From Plutella xylostella (Eukaryota > Arthropoda > Insecta > Lepidoptera > Plutellidae), in assembly GCF_932276165.1 (NCBI RefSeq), contig NC_063987.1, positions 372,001-436,000 of the forward strand: 64,000 nt of DNA, read 5' to 3'. The position numbers were made by a program, and so were the translations under genes. The notes beneath the pieces were generated by a model. That model was given only the letters and a program-made list of their open reading frames with translations. It was not told the DNA's origin and did not search any database. Below are positions 1-12,762 of the stretch, in pieces; position 1 is the first letter of the stretch, and every line of letters starts with the position of its first letter.

Positions 1-125
1 CTAACTTTCCCACCAGTTCGGGCTGCAGCAGACGCTCCAACACCTTACCCAAAATGGTTCCTAACGAGATAGGACGATAGTTACCGGCAGATCCAAGGTC
101 ACCGGGGCATAATAACGGCATAATA
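1..125 (-). pseudogene. LINE reverse transcriptase fragment, cut by window edge
   Basis: Read on the minus strand, this stretch encodes a continuous peptide containing GNYRPISLGTILGKVLERLL, the characteristic start of the reverse transcriptase domain of non-LTR retrotransposons of the jockey/R1/I type. The coding sense would continue to the left of position 1, so the window only holds the upstream part. Upstream (higher coordinates) the similarity fades after about position 125, as expected for a truncated copy. Clade assignment is uncertain from so short a piece; that it is a LINE RT is fairly sure. Confidence 0.7.
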
Positions 126-1015
126 AATTTATATCTGATCTTATTCAACTAATGAATCATACTACGGTCGGTGGTACTTTCTAGAGTTCGCCACACACTA
201 TATAGTGACTTGGGAGCATTTGACCCACGACTAGGGTTGCTCAGGTACACTCATAAATTATTTCAAATCTTACCTAACTTGCGATGAAATCAAAGTGACA
301 GGCCAATAGCATTTTATGCGGCTTATAGATCAATTAATTACTTATAGATGACATATAACCATTATAAAATAAATTTATTAAATAATTACTTAAAGATGTG
401 ACTATTACAAACACTTTGGCAACCCTACCCTAAAAGCTTACTCCCAACACTATTTAAACAATAACAGCCTTTAAAGAGATAAACCATAACGTTAGCATTC
501 AGTTGACCGCCACTCTCAGCACAAACACAAAGCAATCCTCTCACCGCAAACATCCAGATAATAATTATTGATTGTGTATTAGCTACAAATGCTACAATCC
601 CTTATCACGAGCGAGACAGGTGTAGCTGGAGGCATGTGTGTGAGAGGGACGGCTGCAGGGGTGAGCCAGGGAGTGATTTATGTTGGCAACACTGACGCGC
701 TGTCACTTGACTGTCATGGCGGCGTGTGTCGCGCCGTGACACTTGACACTGTGATTAGGATTGGGATGTGAATTAGCTGGTAGTTGTAATCTCCATTTAC
801 AAATTGGTAGATATCTACGGTTAGGTACATTTTGTTTTAATTGCGATGAGATTTTTGAGATTTCAGGAAGGCGTATAGGTAGTTATATTATCTGCTTTCA
901 TTATTTACTCTGTAACTTTTAACCTAAACGGCGTGAATTTGATAATGGGTAGTTCGATTATAAAATAACTACTTTAATCACATCAATACGTTATTGCACA
1001 GCAATATGCAGTTGC
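126..1015. other. Non-coding, nothing recognised
   Basis: AT-rich sequence without a supported gene. The short open frame at 589-771 has no recognisable domain and no promoter or splice context, so I do not call it. If the homeobox gene on the minus strand extends past the window, this is intron. Confidence 0.5.
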
Positions 1016-1141
1016 GGAAGCCTCCATACTACGTCACATCTTATAGAGTGTCCTAATGCCCCAAAGTGCAGTCAAGGAGACCTGATGAAGGCCAATGATC
1101 TCGCAATAAGAGTAGCAAAACACTGGAGGAAGTTAGCTTAG
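1016..1141 (+). pseudogene. Possible LINE ORF2 C-terminal remnant
   Basis: A frame ending at the TAG at 1139-1141 reads as a cysteine-containing tail followed by KANDLAIRVAKHWRKLA. This resembles the last residues of LINE ORF2 proteins, in which an HILxxCP-like motif precedes a basic alpha-helical end. An upstream stop in the same stretch shows it is degraded. The match is by general pattern only and could be chance. Confidence 0.3.
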
Positions 1142-2261
1142 TGCATTTACACGGTTGAAGAAGAGAATACGTTATTGGCGAATCTTTAATAAGAGAGTTC
1201 ATTTCTACGAAGTGTCCATGTAAACCATCTTACCCCTTAATCGGCCATGGCCCTTAACTCAATGGGCTAAAGTTCAAAACAAGTTAGGTTCCATAATATA
1301 TCCTATGGCCGATTGAGGGTTAACATTATCAGTGTACCTACTTATTTTCCCACACCTGAAACATGATACTGCGAATTGATTTAAACGTTCAACTCGCTTC
1401 CCAGTACTCTAGTTCAGCTAAACACGTCGAGCGCGATTATAATGCTAACAATTTATCACACGGACATTAACTTAGATATCACAAGTGATTTTCGTGAAAC
1501 AGTAACACACAGAAGCCCGATCACAGGATTCGATAGTTTTAGAATCTACACAAACATATGAAAAAAACAAATGTCATTTTTGGAACTGACAAATTCGCCT
1601 TACATTTTGACAGTGACAGTTGACGATACTGTTCTTTTTCCATGATGTTTGTGTAGTTTCAAAAATATAGTCCAGTATCGAATCCTGTGATCGCTACATA
1701 GACAGACATACACACATACAGGTTGGCGAGTGTAGTGTAGCATCAATGATTGAAGTCACGTAATAGCTCAAGAGCAGCCGGACGGATGAACTGTGGGATG
1801 GGAATTTAGATATGAACATGATCGTATGTCATATTACGGCAATTATAGTGTATTAGTCTATGGTATAGCTATAGGTACTTTCTCTAGCTTTGGCTTCCGA
1901 TAGTGCGTCCTGTTAATATGAGTTATTTATAAAATGGTGTTGTGCTTAAACATGATTGTTGTATAAAGTGTTGGTATCATATCATAAGTGTACATTACAT
2001 ATTATTTCACGTCCAGAAATACAGATTTATTTTTATTTTATTTGGTACAGATTAAATTTTAAGGTCGGTTTTATATAGGTAAGTAATCGATATCGATAGT
2101 CGATATAAAAGTTCGATGCTTAATATTTGCTAACATCACTGAGTACTCGACCGTACTCGATGTATTACAATAGTAAAGCCATTGCGGCTACTTTCGTGAT
2201 GTTACGAATGTATTCAAATGCTTAAAAATTAGGCGCTCCAATAAATTCGTAAGTAAGTTAG
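1142..2261. other. Non-coding with one small inverted-repeat element
   Basis: No gene seen. It contains the inverted-repeat element at 1518-1693 and, near 2085-2115, a cluster of ATCGAT-type palindromes. Confidence 0.5.
1518..1693. repeat. MITE-like inverted repeat, about 176 bp
   Basis: The left end CGATCACAGGATTCGATA is repeated in inverse orientation at the right end, and a second inverted block, CTACACAAACAT, lies just inside each end. This is the layout of a small non-autonomous DNA transposon. A clean target-site duplication could not be assigned, so the exact ends and superfamily are uncertain. Confidence 0.6.
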
Positions 2262-2263
2262 TA

Positions 2264-4170
2264 GGGGAAAAGGGGTAGTAACTGGCCACTTAAGCACCTT
2301 GGCCACTTTACGTGTGTGCTCCATCTAAATGCATGATCTGATTTAGGTGATTTATATATCTAATGATTCACTAGATCCTGTTGATTGTTTTTTTGATCAA
2401 TTTAATAATCAATAAGAACTATTTATTTAAATATCTTTATTTAAATGAAAAGTATCACTTTTGTGTAGTAACTGGCCATAAATTTTAGTAACTGGCCCTC
2501 TTATTTTGCAGTAACTGGCCACCTAATATTATTAACTACAATGACAATTTTTAACCTTATAACTACTGCAAACATTAAAAAAAACCACAAAGGTTCCATT
2601 CGAGAGAGCCAGGTGCAGGCACTGACACCCCCACACAGAATATAATAGAATAGGGCTATCGGAAATCCTTAGAGAGGCACACGATGACCCTGAAGTCTGG
2701 CCACATGCTCTACCATCGGGAGGGTAATCAACTGTCCCAAGGTGGCGTAGGATTTCTTGTCAACCTTGTCCTTGTCCTTGTCAACAAGTTAGTGGAGATC
2801 AGTAGTGTGTCGAATCGGGTAGCGTACCTTGTACTTAAACTAACCGAGAGGGATTCCTTGAAGTTCGTACAGGTATATGCACCAACCTCGACACACTCTG
2901 ACACAGAAGTCGAAGCAGTATAAGTTACGAAGATATCTCTAGGGCTATCAAGTGTACTGCTAAGACCCAATACACCATTGTGATGGGGGACTTCAACGCC
3001 AAAGTGGGAGTACATGAATGCAAAGAATTGAGGGTAGGACCCCATGGCTTTAGTAGCAGAAATCGGAGAGGGCAAATTCTTGTTAACTTCCTCGAATGAG
3101 ACAGACCAGAATGGGCTGTACTTGATGAATTCTTTCTATGAGAAACATCCCCGGAGGAAGTGAACATGGTCAAGCCCCGATGGTGTAGGACGAAAAATGA
3201 AATCGACTTCATTATGACTGACAAGCGGCACATATCCAGAGATGCCTCAGTGATTTACACAATATGATTTATACATTTTAAACTGGGAGTGATCACCGAC
3301 TTCTTGGAGGCACTCTGAATATCAATTTCATGCTGGAGAGAAGACTGATGAAGCAGGCCCTTCGTCTCACGCTGCACCAAATTGAAGTTGGCATGGCAAC
3401 ACCAGCTTCCAAAGAGAACAACAGAGCCGATTCGAATCGCTGCTAACCACTACGGATATTGACGAGGATACAGTCCAAATAGTGAAGGCTGTTTGTGGGC
3501 TGGGCCACCATTATCTTGAAGAGATTTTAGCATATATCCTGAAACATAAAATAGTTCTCAGTAACTGGCCATGTAGTAACTGGCCACTAGAATACCTATG
3601 CCAGTTACTACTAAATATTGAACGATTTTTACAAAATTTTTATCACAGAAAATGCTATTTAAAACCAAGGTAATAAGCTGTATTTTAAGTTAATTTAATT
3701 GCAAGTAGCAAATTGGGGTAACTGGCATAGGGGGGCCAGTTACTAAAAATACTATAAAACTGGAACCAGTAACTGGCCAAGTCGAAAAATGCAATAAAAA
3801 ATCAAATTAAGGATTAAATCAGTACAATTTATAATTGCTGACCTCAAAATCTATCGTTGTCACTATTTAAAGTCACTCACAGAAACTGGGGACAAAAAAT
3901 ATCGCCTCTCGAAATAATGTCTTCGCTTAACGTTTTCTTAGCGCACAACCATTTTAACAGACGCACTGTCGTCGACTGTCAGAAAATTGCGGGTATTTTG
4001 AAGACCAATCGTTCAAGCGGAATGAGTGTGAAATAAAATGAACGACAACTTACTAGTGGTTAGTGTCAAGCTGTAACAGATGGCGTGCTGTCATCGTATT
4101 TCTTATTTTAGGCGAATAAAAAGCCGTGTGGCCAGTTATTGGGGGTGGCCAATTTCACCAACGTTTACCC
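2264..4170. mobile_element. 1.9-kb TIR element with scattered AGTAACTGGCC motifs
   Basis: The element is bounded by TA at 2262-2263 and 4171-4172, with imperfect 27-bp terminal inverted repeats (GGGGAAAAGG at the left, TTTACCC at the right). The motif AGTAACTGGCC or its reverse complement occurs about ten times, clustered near 2276-2520, 3558-3780 and 4130, including inside the terminal region. No transposase is visible; the only coding-like piece is an RTE endonuclease fossil in the middle. TA duplications are typical of Tc1/mariner-type transposons, but other superfamilies also use TA, so the class is inferred. Confidence 0.6.
2684..3485 (+). pseudogene. RTE-type LINE endonuclease fragment, degraded
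   Basis: Concatenated frames show the apurinic-like endonuclease domain of RTE non-LTR retrotransposons: VQVYAPTSTHSD, then a frame break near 2922, then VMGDFNAKVG (the conserved GDFN catalytic motif), then KNEIDFIMTDKRHI. A piece resembling the region after the endonuclease (residues like RLMKQALRLTLHQIE) follows near 3345-3400. There are several stops and frameshifts, plus a small internal duplication of a CTTGTC unit near 2770, so it cannot make a protein. It lies inside the 2264-4170 TIR element, as either a nested insertion or captured filler. Confidence 0.8.
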
Positions 4171-4172
4171 TA

Positions 4173-7100
4173 TATCAGATTTATCGATACTAAAACAACC
4201 TAAACATAATGTTTAAATTTAAATTGATTGAACCGTAATAATCATTAGCTCTTCGCTTCCTAAATTTCTCAAATAAATAAACGAGTATTAACGATCAGCC
4301 GCATCGGTCCCAAACCCATTCGTATGTAAAACCGACCTTTCCCGCCAACCCTTCTGATCTCGCGAAGGCCAGCGCCTCCCGCCTGTTAGGTCACCGTTTA
4401 ATTATAGGCTAATCTCGGTTATAGGTTAATTTCTCATCAACCTCGTATAATTTTAGATATCATCAAAGATTTGTGACTTGCTATTTATATATTTTCTATA
4501 TTTAATACTAATTAAGTATTTAAAAAACTAATCAAATTTATATAAATTATATTAAGTATTATTAGTAAATTTAACTTCCAGTCCCATGTAGAAGTGACAA
4601 CATTTAGAAAACTATCGACAGCCACCCCATCCCTAGTGTTATCGGCCTCCCGCCGGTGACTGAGCCTCGCTAATCCAACAATTACTCATTGAAGATAGTT
4701 CGTCCCCCCGCGAGGCCGCCCCGCCCCCGCAGGCGCAGGGGTAATCTGCACTAAGAGGCTCAAGACAAACGACGAAGAAACTCTCGTTTAGCTGTCACAG
4801 TTATAAGAACGTGTTTGAATTGGACGAAGATATTATTGATTTTTACGTCCATGTTCATACAATCAGTGGTAGGTAAAGTTTTCATAGGTTTTTCTATAAT
4901 AGCATGAGATTTTTTTTAGTTATTATGATATTTGGATTGAATGCAGCAACTATGTTTTATGTTATGAATGTAAAATAACGTATACTTCAATGTAACCTTA
5001 CGTAACGTTTGCATTTTCCAATTAAGTACATAATTCCTTTATGTAAAACTACAAATTTAAAAAGTCGTCATTCTCGTCATTAATAATTATACTTACAGTA
5101 AAATAGAATTGATTAAGAACTTAGTTTCAATTTTGTATAAAAAATTATAATTGTGATCATACAGTGACAAGTCATTGATCCATCCTGACAATGAGCCTAA
5201 TTAACCGAACAGCCGTCGACCCACATCGGCAACATTAGCACGAATCAATATTATTATCTATGGATTGTATCGACACATAGAGCTAGCTAATGACATCACT
5301 AGTGCTAATCACAAATGATCGGGTATAATCCCGTCAAGTGTAGTAGGTAGTTGTGTCTATAGACATAGCGCGAGTGAGTAGAAAGTTCACTTTCGATCGC
5401 TGAGTTCACTTTAGAGTTCAATAGTGTTGAAGACGCGGTCAAAATTAGCAATTAATTGCAACGGGTTAATAGGTTAATGAGCTTTTTATCAGATGTTTTT
5501 AAGTACCGATTAGTAAGTTAGGTTTCAGGTTGGTAAATTAACAAAACGTTTCGAATTATGATTTTAACGGTGTGTGGAAAGAAAAAAAATTAAATCTCAA
5601 AAGTTTAAACCACGTTTAACGAATGCTTGGCATAATGCATAAAGTAGTTGTGGTAAGGCTGATAAACTTTAAAAACGTCATAATAAACATTGAACATGAT
5701 AGGTTATAAAAAAGTTTTCAGCTAAACAATCTTAATCTATGTACTTAGTTAGTTGCGAAACAGACATTGTAAGTTGGCATCAAATTTAATCAGCAATTAA
5801 ACAACGAGTGCGTATTAATCACAGTTTGTCCGAGGCTTGCATAATTGACGCCAAAGCGGGCGACTCGTTGCAGCAACCATTACGAACATTATCGCGACTG
5901 ATATTAATGCTCTGTAATAGCAAGTGACAGCTGAAACCATAATGCTTATTTATTTAATAGCTGTTGAAGTTGAGATATATACAATAAATAATTAGTAGGT
6001 GAGTATTTGTTTTACCAATTTTGGAGAATAGTTATTTATAAACGTGTACAATTTTGATACCAACTCAAAAAACTCGTAGGGTCAGACTACTCAATGGACA
6101 AAAATACTCAACGGACAAACGACGTGACAATGATTTAAAAGAGGATTGTTTTTACTAAAAGTTTGCAGTGTGTTATCGACATCAACACATACTCCAATCA
6201 GCTCTGTCCCATCCCTAGTCGTGCGTGTGGTCGATGTCGCACATCGCGACAACCTGCGATTGTATCGAATCTCAACATCGAACTGCACTCGCGGCACAAC
6301 ACTACCCGTTTATTTAGCAATTAAAATTTATAGGTACCATTTTGAATTCGGTATTGTGTCCACTGTGCTCTACTGGGCCCAGTAATTATCTCGCTCGGAG
6401 TGTTTGTGTCAAGTTCTAAGAATTAAAGCTAATAGCGTTTAATGGATCGGCCGCTGGCACTTTAGATCTTTATCGGGAAACCACTTGTCTAAGGCGAAGT
6501 TTGTACTATACCTACATAGAACGTATCTAGGTATAGCATGTACCCAATCCGTGTTTCCTTCAATCGGTTCTATTAACTTAATACATAATAACTTCATAGA
6601 ATATATCGTTTATTTATGAAATTACGTAAAGGAATAGAATACTCATAGAAAAATTTAATTTCTGACGTTCTACTCTATTGGTGGTAAGTATTTAAGATTG
6701 GTGTATGTCTGTGTCTATATACAGTTTTACAAATTCAAATAAATCTATTTTCATATACACCTACCTAAACTCACAGTGAATATATGAAAACACCAATAAA
6801 AACTGCCGATTACATTATAATTATTCCTAACATAATCGCCTACCCACGCAATCATTTACCCAACTATTCAATCGAAATAAATATCTATTAACATTATGTG
6901 TTTAAAACCCATACGCTATTAGCGATTAAGCACAAGTAGGCTGTGTCGCTGTGATTCGCAATCATCGCGTTAGCGCGGCGAAGTGAATCGATACATAATC
7001 GAATCGAGAACATTCGATTCGTTTTAATTACATTCGCAATCGATTGACTCGGCTCTGTGGATATCGTGGAATTCATTATGTTTGTGTTAATTATGATAAG

Positions 7101-8690
7101 TGAGTGGCTCTACTGGCTCGTTAATAGCTTTATACATAAACCTCAATAGTACCTTCGTACCATAGACGTGTTATTGCTATGTTTAGCAGCTATTGGCCTA
7201 ATTAGCTATTATGTTGCTTGGCAGATGCAAGCTGACCTGGCAACGATCAATCATTATCATAATGTATTAGATATATCCATTTCAATCAAATTATGTATCT
7301 TATTATATACATATTGTGAAGTCTAAAGATATACCTACTACTAGTAAGTACCTACCTAACTAAATACGAAATAAATAGTGCTGAAAAGACAAGGCTGTTT
7401 TACCTTCTTGATATTACTGAAAGCAAGTACATTCCGGTTAAATGTTTGGTACCAATAGGATAGACAGGTATAGAATACTGGTACCAGTGGTAGGTACCTA
7501 CATGAAAATAAAATAGTCAAAGCCTACTTAACTACTAGACAGATTACATTTACAGGTATAGACTCAAGGAGATACAAGGCACTTTAAAAGTTTCTATGAA
7601 CGGATATTTTTTTCCCAAAGGAACATTGTCGCCAAAAACTACTTCCTAGACATTTCCTGAAGTATGATGACAGTGTGTTTCTGCAGATCTCAATCGGGCG
7701 CTGCAGAGTTGCATGGAGTGAGTGCTGAGTCGCCAACTCGGTCTGTCCACTGATCGAGGATAGTCTAGTTGTGTTGTTGACGAAATTGGCACAGTACAAT
7801 GTGATTTATTGGGTCGGTTTGCGCATTATTTGTTTCATATGAAAATTTTCCTGAATTTAAGAAAGTTGTTCGGCAAATGTGGGTCAAAATAACCGTTTTG
7901 CACACTCTACTTACAAACATGTATGTTGTGTATTCCACAACTTTCAGCAATAACCTATTAATAGATTAATAGCATAATATATTTTATGTGAGCTTCTGAA
8001 AAGTGAATTCTAACTCAAAACTAAACTTAAAAAGTGACCTAGCAAGCAACAATGTGTTCCTTATTGCAACTCTATCAATAAACAACCGATTTACTGTACG
8101 AGTATAACTATCTATAAGAAGCATTTTATTAAAGCATTTTCGCCAACTACCTGGTACGTAATCTACATCTGTCTGCATCTCTCGAGTGGAGTGTCCGGGG
8201 GCTGGTGCCGAGTGCTGACTGCTGGTCTCCCGCCAGCTGCTGACACAATACTGTAGCACCTTACACTGCAGAATATTATCTTGTTCAAGGTGTTCCTATA
8301 CATTCAGGAGAGAGTCGCAGAAAGTGTAGTTGAATAACCTTTTATTAATTGTTTGGTTTTCAAATAGAAATTAATACCGTAGCTTCCTTAGACAAGTTTA
8401 TAGGCACCGACGAGTACATTTTTTTTGCCACTAACAGTTTAAGATAAGTACTCGTTTATGTCATAATTATCTTCAATTTGTTATTATTTAAATATAATCT
8501 AGTACCTAAGTACTTGTAGTTGGTCGATAGTTGTCTGTGACGCGAGAAACAAAGTGCGCGTCTATTTGCATAACACCTTGAAACGCTCGGCCGATGTATC
8601 GTTTTATTTATACATTTAATTAATTGCAAATTAAGCTTCATTAATAACGCATTAAATATAGTGAAGGCGCGTTGCGGACGGCAATTACAG
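4173..8690. other. Unique AT-rich non-coding DNA
   Basis: No coding exon or repeat family recognised in 4.5 kb. Short GC-rich islands occur at 4650-4750. A cluster of ATCGAT/ATTCGAAT-type sites occurs at 6960-7060. If the minus-strand homeobox gene continues left of this window, this is intron and may hold regulatory sequence; that is inference. Confidence 0.5.
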
Positions 8691-8699
8691 ACATTCATT

Positions 8700-8930
8700 G
8701 AATTGCAAAACGCAAATACGCGGCGCGTGGGCAGTCGCGCCTCGCGCTGATTGGTCGGGCGCCGCGGTCTGCGCCCGCGCACGGCTGCGATTGGCCCGCA
8801 AGTTTTCACAATTATTTGGCAAACACACAAGTGGGCGGGGCTAGGGAAATGGAAAATAGGCGTTGAGTTTTCGTCTCACAGTCGATGACAGCGCCTGTTC
8901 GCGGTGCGGCGCGCGCGGGAACTAATGGCC
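8700..8930. promoter_or_regulatory. CpG-rich, promoter-like patch with CCAAT and GC boxes
   Basis: This patch is far richer in G, C and CpG than its surroundings. It has two ATTGG elements (inverted CCAAT boxes) near 8751 and 8791, a GGGCGGGG GC box at about 8833, and GCGCGC runs near 8910. Such clustering is typical of promoters or developmental enhancers. No coding exon starts clearly beside it on either strand. A transcription start for a non-coding RNA or an alternative promoter is possible but unproven. Confidence 0.35.
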
Positions 8931-9830
8931 ATTACTGGTGATGTATGTAGCAGTGGAGATGATGTATGGAATGGCCCCACATTGATCTACCAAATAAATC
9001 GTTAATATTCATAAGTAAGCATAATAATATAAATGGTGTCTTGTTATCTCGCCGCCGCTACTCTACATTTAAGAACAAAATGTTATTCGATGTTTATCTT
9101 CGAAACGGGCTCCGACTTAATTTTTTAAATGTAATTTAAATTGCTACTGTTAGTTTCGATCGATAAAATTTTGATTATAAAGGTTGGGACAATTAAGATA
9201 AGAAAAACAAAGATCATTTAAGTTTACCGCTCGACGAAAGTTGGCAAACTCTACATCATAACTAACACATCTTCGACTCTTCCGAGTTTTGACTCTCTAC
9301 GCTGTCACATGAAATCACATGGTTTTAACGTTAGTCCACTTAAGTTAATTAATGATATGTGTTTAGTGTTAGGTACTTGATTGAACAGCTTTAAAGCTTT
9401 TTCATTTCATTAATACCAAGGTTCCTAATATAGTGCAAGTGTAGAAAAAGCGATAAAAAATATAAGTACACAGACTAGGTAAATTTTCTGCCGGGTCTCC
9501 AGGAGATCTATAAAATAATATTGGACTTTATTAAGCTACTAGAATAGACAGGTATCTAAATAAAGAATTTGGTATGCAAATTCAAAGCTTCTTCCCATGT
9601 CACCAGGTTCCCACCATTAAAGTGAACATTAAAATCAATTTTATCAATAATCGGATAGAAACCAATCATTGTTAACCAGTCTTCTAAATAGCGCTTTTAA
9701 ATCGACCACCTATTAGATAAGTAGAGCTACCATGACTTCTCGTTTGCGATTGTTGAACTGTTTTTGTAAATGTAATTTAGAATAGAATAGAGTATAATAT
9801 TATAGTGGCAGTGCAGTATCAGTTCAGTTG
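8931..9830. other. Non-coding up to the tandem duplication
   Basis: AT-rich, with no gene or repeat recognised. The first copy of the 6786-bp duplication begins at 9831. Confidence 0.5.
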
Positions 9831-10849
9831 CACCTTAGTTTTTCGTGGAAAGATTACAAGAAAAATATTCATAGGTAGGTACTTATGAAAAAATTTTTGT
9901 GACGCTATGTCAGTCTCCACGTAAATGAATGATTTCTACTTAGAAACCCACTAAAGCATTGACATAATAATATAAATTGCTCACTAAAGGTTCTATATGG
10001 TATCATGGTAGTTCAAATACGAATACTATCCAACAGCAACAGCCATGCCATCTCAATCGCAAGTTGGCGGTAGAGTCACGTCGCCATAACGACAATAAAA
10101 ACTAGATATTCGGCAAATATCCGGCGGCGGATGAAAGCACAAGACCAGTAGCTCCGATACCGCTCCAGCCTCCATTTCCTTACTTTTAGTGCTCATTAGC
10201 TAATTAAATAATGTATGTAAATGTCGCATGTATCCACTCTGGTGGCGGCCGCTTAAGGCGCGTGCTTTAAATATTTATGCTAATACAAGTTGTGGGTGGT
10301 CTCGCAGGTGCGGATATCACGTATAGGCCTTAACACCTACGGCTGCATACCCTTAGTGCTAAGGGAATAAGGGTTAGAGTTGTTACTGTAGCGGTCGGAT
10401 CAATTGTTTCATTGGAAGAAGATAGCCGTCGGATCGGAAGCGGCGATCATGAATGAATCACTTAATTTAATCTATTGTCTCATCGCTTGGCAGAGTTCAG
10501 TATAAGGTACTCGTATACTTACTTAAGTAGTGTTTGCATGGTAAGTCATATTGAATTAACGGACAAACAATTGCAATAAAATATGATAGTATGTTTGACT
10601 AATAAATGTTTCTAGATGGCAGTTAGAACTAGGGTATTTAAAATTTCTTTGACCGAGTGTTTTCGCGTGCCCCAGCCTCCAACGCACAGTCGCAAATTAA
10701 CCATCAACAAGTCAGTCTCCTCCGGGCTTCTCGCAAAAACAATTAACAGAGTGCAGGCTCGTTAATTAGCAGTTTAAAAGTTTTACAATAAAATTAACGA
10801 CACGCGGCCCGCATTCCGCGCGCGATGACCGGCGAGCGACTCCCGCGCA

Positions 10850-10988
10850 GGGGGTCACTCTATACTACAGAATATACGAACGAACGAGAGCTGTCGTGCA
10901 ATTGGCATGTTTAATACAACGAGATAGAGTCGTGGCTAATGCAGCAGCGCTAAGAAACTTAGTTTTTCGTCATATAGAGTGACCCCCC
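10850..10988. repeat. Small TIR element (GGGGGTCACTCTATA ends), copy A
   Basis: GGGGGTCACTCTATA at the left is matched by TATAGAGTGACCCCC at the right, about 140 bp apart, with no coding capacity. It looks like a MITE; target duplication not resolved because of the C run at the right end. Confidence 0.6.
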
Positions 10989-11850
10989 CCAAGGTGGAGT
11001 CAGAGAGCTTTTTGTCTAATTTTCCTGCTATTGCTTTAGATTGCAACGGGATCTAACTAATGACTAAACTTGTTACCTATGCCTGTGTGGGCTTACTATT
11101 GAAAAAACCAGAAGAAGTCACTGCTCCTGGCAGATTTAAAGTATTTAATAGTAGTAGGATAATGAGACCAACTATATCGTGTATTTTTACTAAAATCCAA
11201 AACCTGAAACCAAAGATGTAGACGGACAAAGAATACTAAAGATTTTTACGGAATTCCCGCTTTAAACATTGAGACTCGCGCGCGAAATCTGTCCCTATAC
11301 TTAAATGGAAATTAAACACCTATTGCTATAAAACACACTTCGTTTACAAACACGACTCTACACAGGACTCAGCTGTAGCACTGCCTAGAGTCCACATCCT
11401 CAGGCGACGGAGGGGCAGGGAAGCGCGCGGAGGGAGGTGCTAATTAGAGATCCGCAGGAGTGCAATTAAAATATACCCGAGGAGATAACGTGTAGCTGCC
11501 TCAGAGGTGTGCGGAATGCGGGAGGTACTAGTATTGACTAGCAGAGGAAACTGCCGCAATTGGTGGATACTGGTAAAGAGGATCTATTTAAATTTAAAGA
11601 TATTAGAGAAGGTAGGTAGGTATTATAGTTGCTAATAATTAATAATAATAATAATATTTATTTATTATCAGACAAGAAGTCCGTAGTAGTTAATTGTGGA
11701 TGATATCTGATTTAATCTGAGTCATAGTACCTAAATCATACTATGAATTTCTTACTGTTTTAAATAAGCTACAACTCGAATAATTAAAATGCGTAACAAA
11801 AAAATGGACCACTTCAGGATAGCTGTGATCTATGATATGTTCAATATTCT

Positions 11851-12001
11851 AACCCCCTTATTCATAGAAAAGTTACAATACGTTTTAACTAATAAACTGT
11901 TTTGTCCCTCTCTGTCAAAGAACAAATTGATCTTTGTCGGAGAGGGACAAAACAGTTTATTAGTTAAAACGTATTGTAACTTCTCTATGAATAAGGGGGT
12001 A
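11851..12001. repeat. Palindromic MITE, near-perfect hairpin, copy A
   Basis: Two arms of roughly 65 bases are almost perfect inverse complements: the left begins ACCCCCTTATTCATAG and the right ends CTATGAATAAGGGGG. A short loop lies between them around 11920-11935. TA flanks both ends, which suggests a Tc1/mariner-type fold-back MITE. An open frame that runs through it at 11789-12010 is a by-product of the hairpin and not a gene. Confidence 0.8.
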
Positions 12002-12309
12002 TGTCTTTAATCGAATATCAGTATAAGTAAATCAAATAATAAATATCTTATTAAAATACAATAGGTAGGTACTGGTATAATCTACGAAACGTTTAGTGGC
12101 AAGTAGATTCGTGAACTATCACCATCACAGTAATAGCCTTAGCCGAGTCACCGAAGGATTCTGTATAGGTACAATACCTATACCATGTTGGTACCAGAAT
12201 GACAATAATAGCTGCACAATTCGGCCAATTATCTAGGTCGGTTCCAGAGCTACTCATAACTGACCACAACTACTCATATGACACAAGTACATCTAGGTAT
12301 ACACCATTA

Positions 12310-12445
12310 TACAGGGTGTTGCAACGAGGGTAGCCAAAACGGGGTAACTAATTCTGTCATTCTGAAAAACTTTTGTTCTACGACATTCTACCTCCTCTGA
12401 GTCGCTTCCTTTGCGCTTACTATAACATTTATGCAACACCCTGTA
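12310..12445. repeat. Mariner-type MITE (TACAGGGTGTTGCA ends), copy A
   Basis: The ends TACAGGGTGTTGCA and TGCAACACCCTGTA are exact inverse complements and are flanked by TA on both sides (12308-12309 and 12446-12447). The CAGGGTGTTGCA type of end is common in arthropod genomes. No coding capacity. A TG microsatellite follows at about 12461. Confidence 0.8.
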
Positions 12446-12762
12446 TATGTATGTAGTATTTGTGTGTGTGTGTGTGTGTGTGATTGTGTGTGTGACCGCA
12501 GATCCATCACATAGCGGCGATCTGTGGGAGATGCCTCGTGGAGCAGCGGGAAATGGGAATGGAATGTTCAGCCATTGACAGTTGTAGCTACAACTATTTA
12601 GGCTATACACTTCTGTTGACCGGGTGTTATGGTTACTGCGTCTTTGATTGTACTATAGGTTTCCTAGGTTCTACCTCCTTTTTTAACGAAAATCAAAAAA
12701 TATTACAGTCAATTAACCTTTTGCATCGCGAATATTTATTGTCTCTGATATTACGGGATTTA

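Noticed and set aside
11789..12010. 73-codon open frame as a gene (also at 18575-18796)
   Set aside because: It runs straight through both arms of the fold-back MITE; the frame is a side effect of the hairpin.
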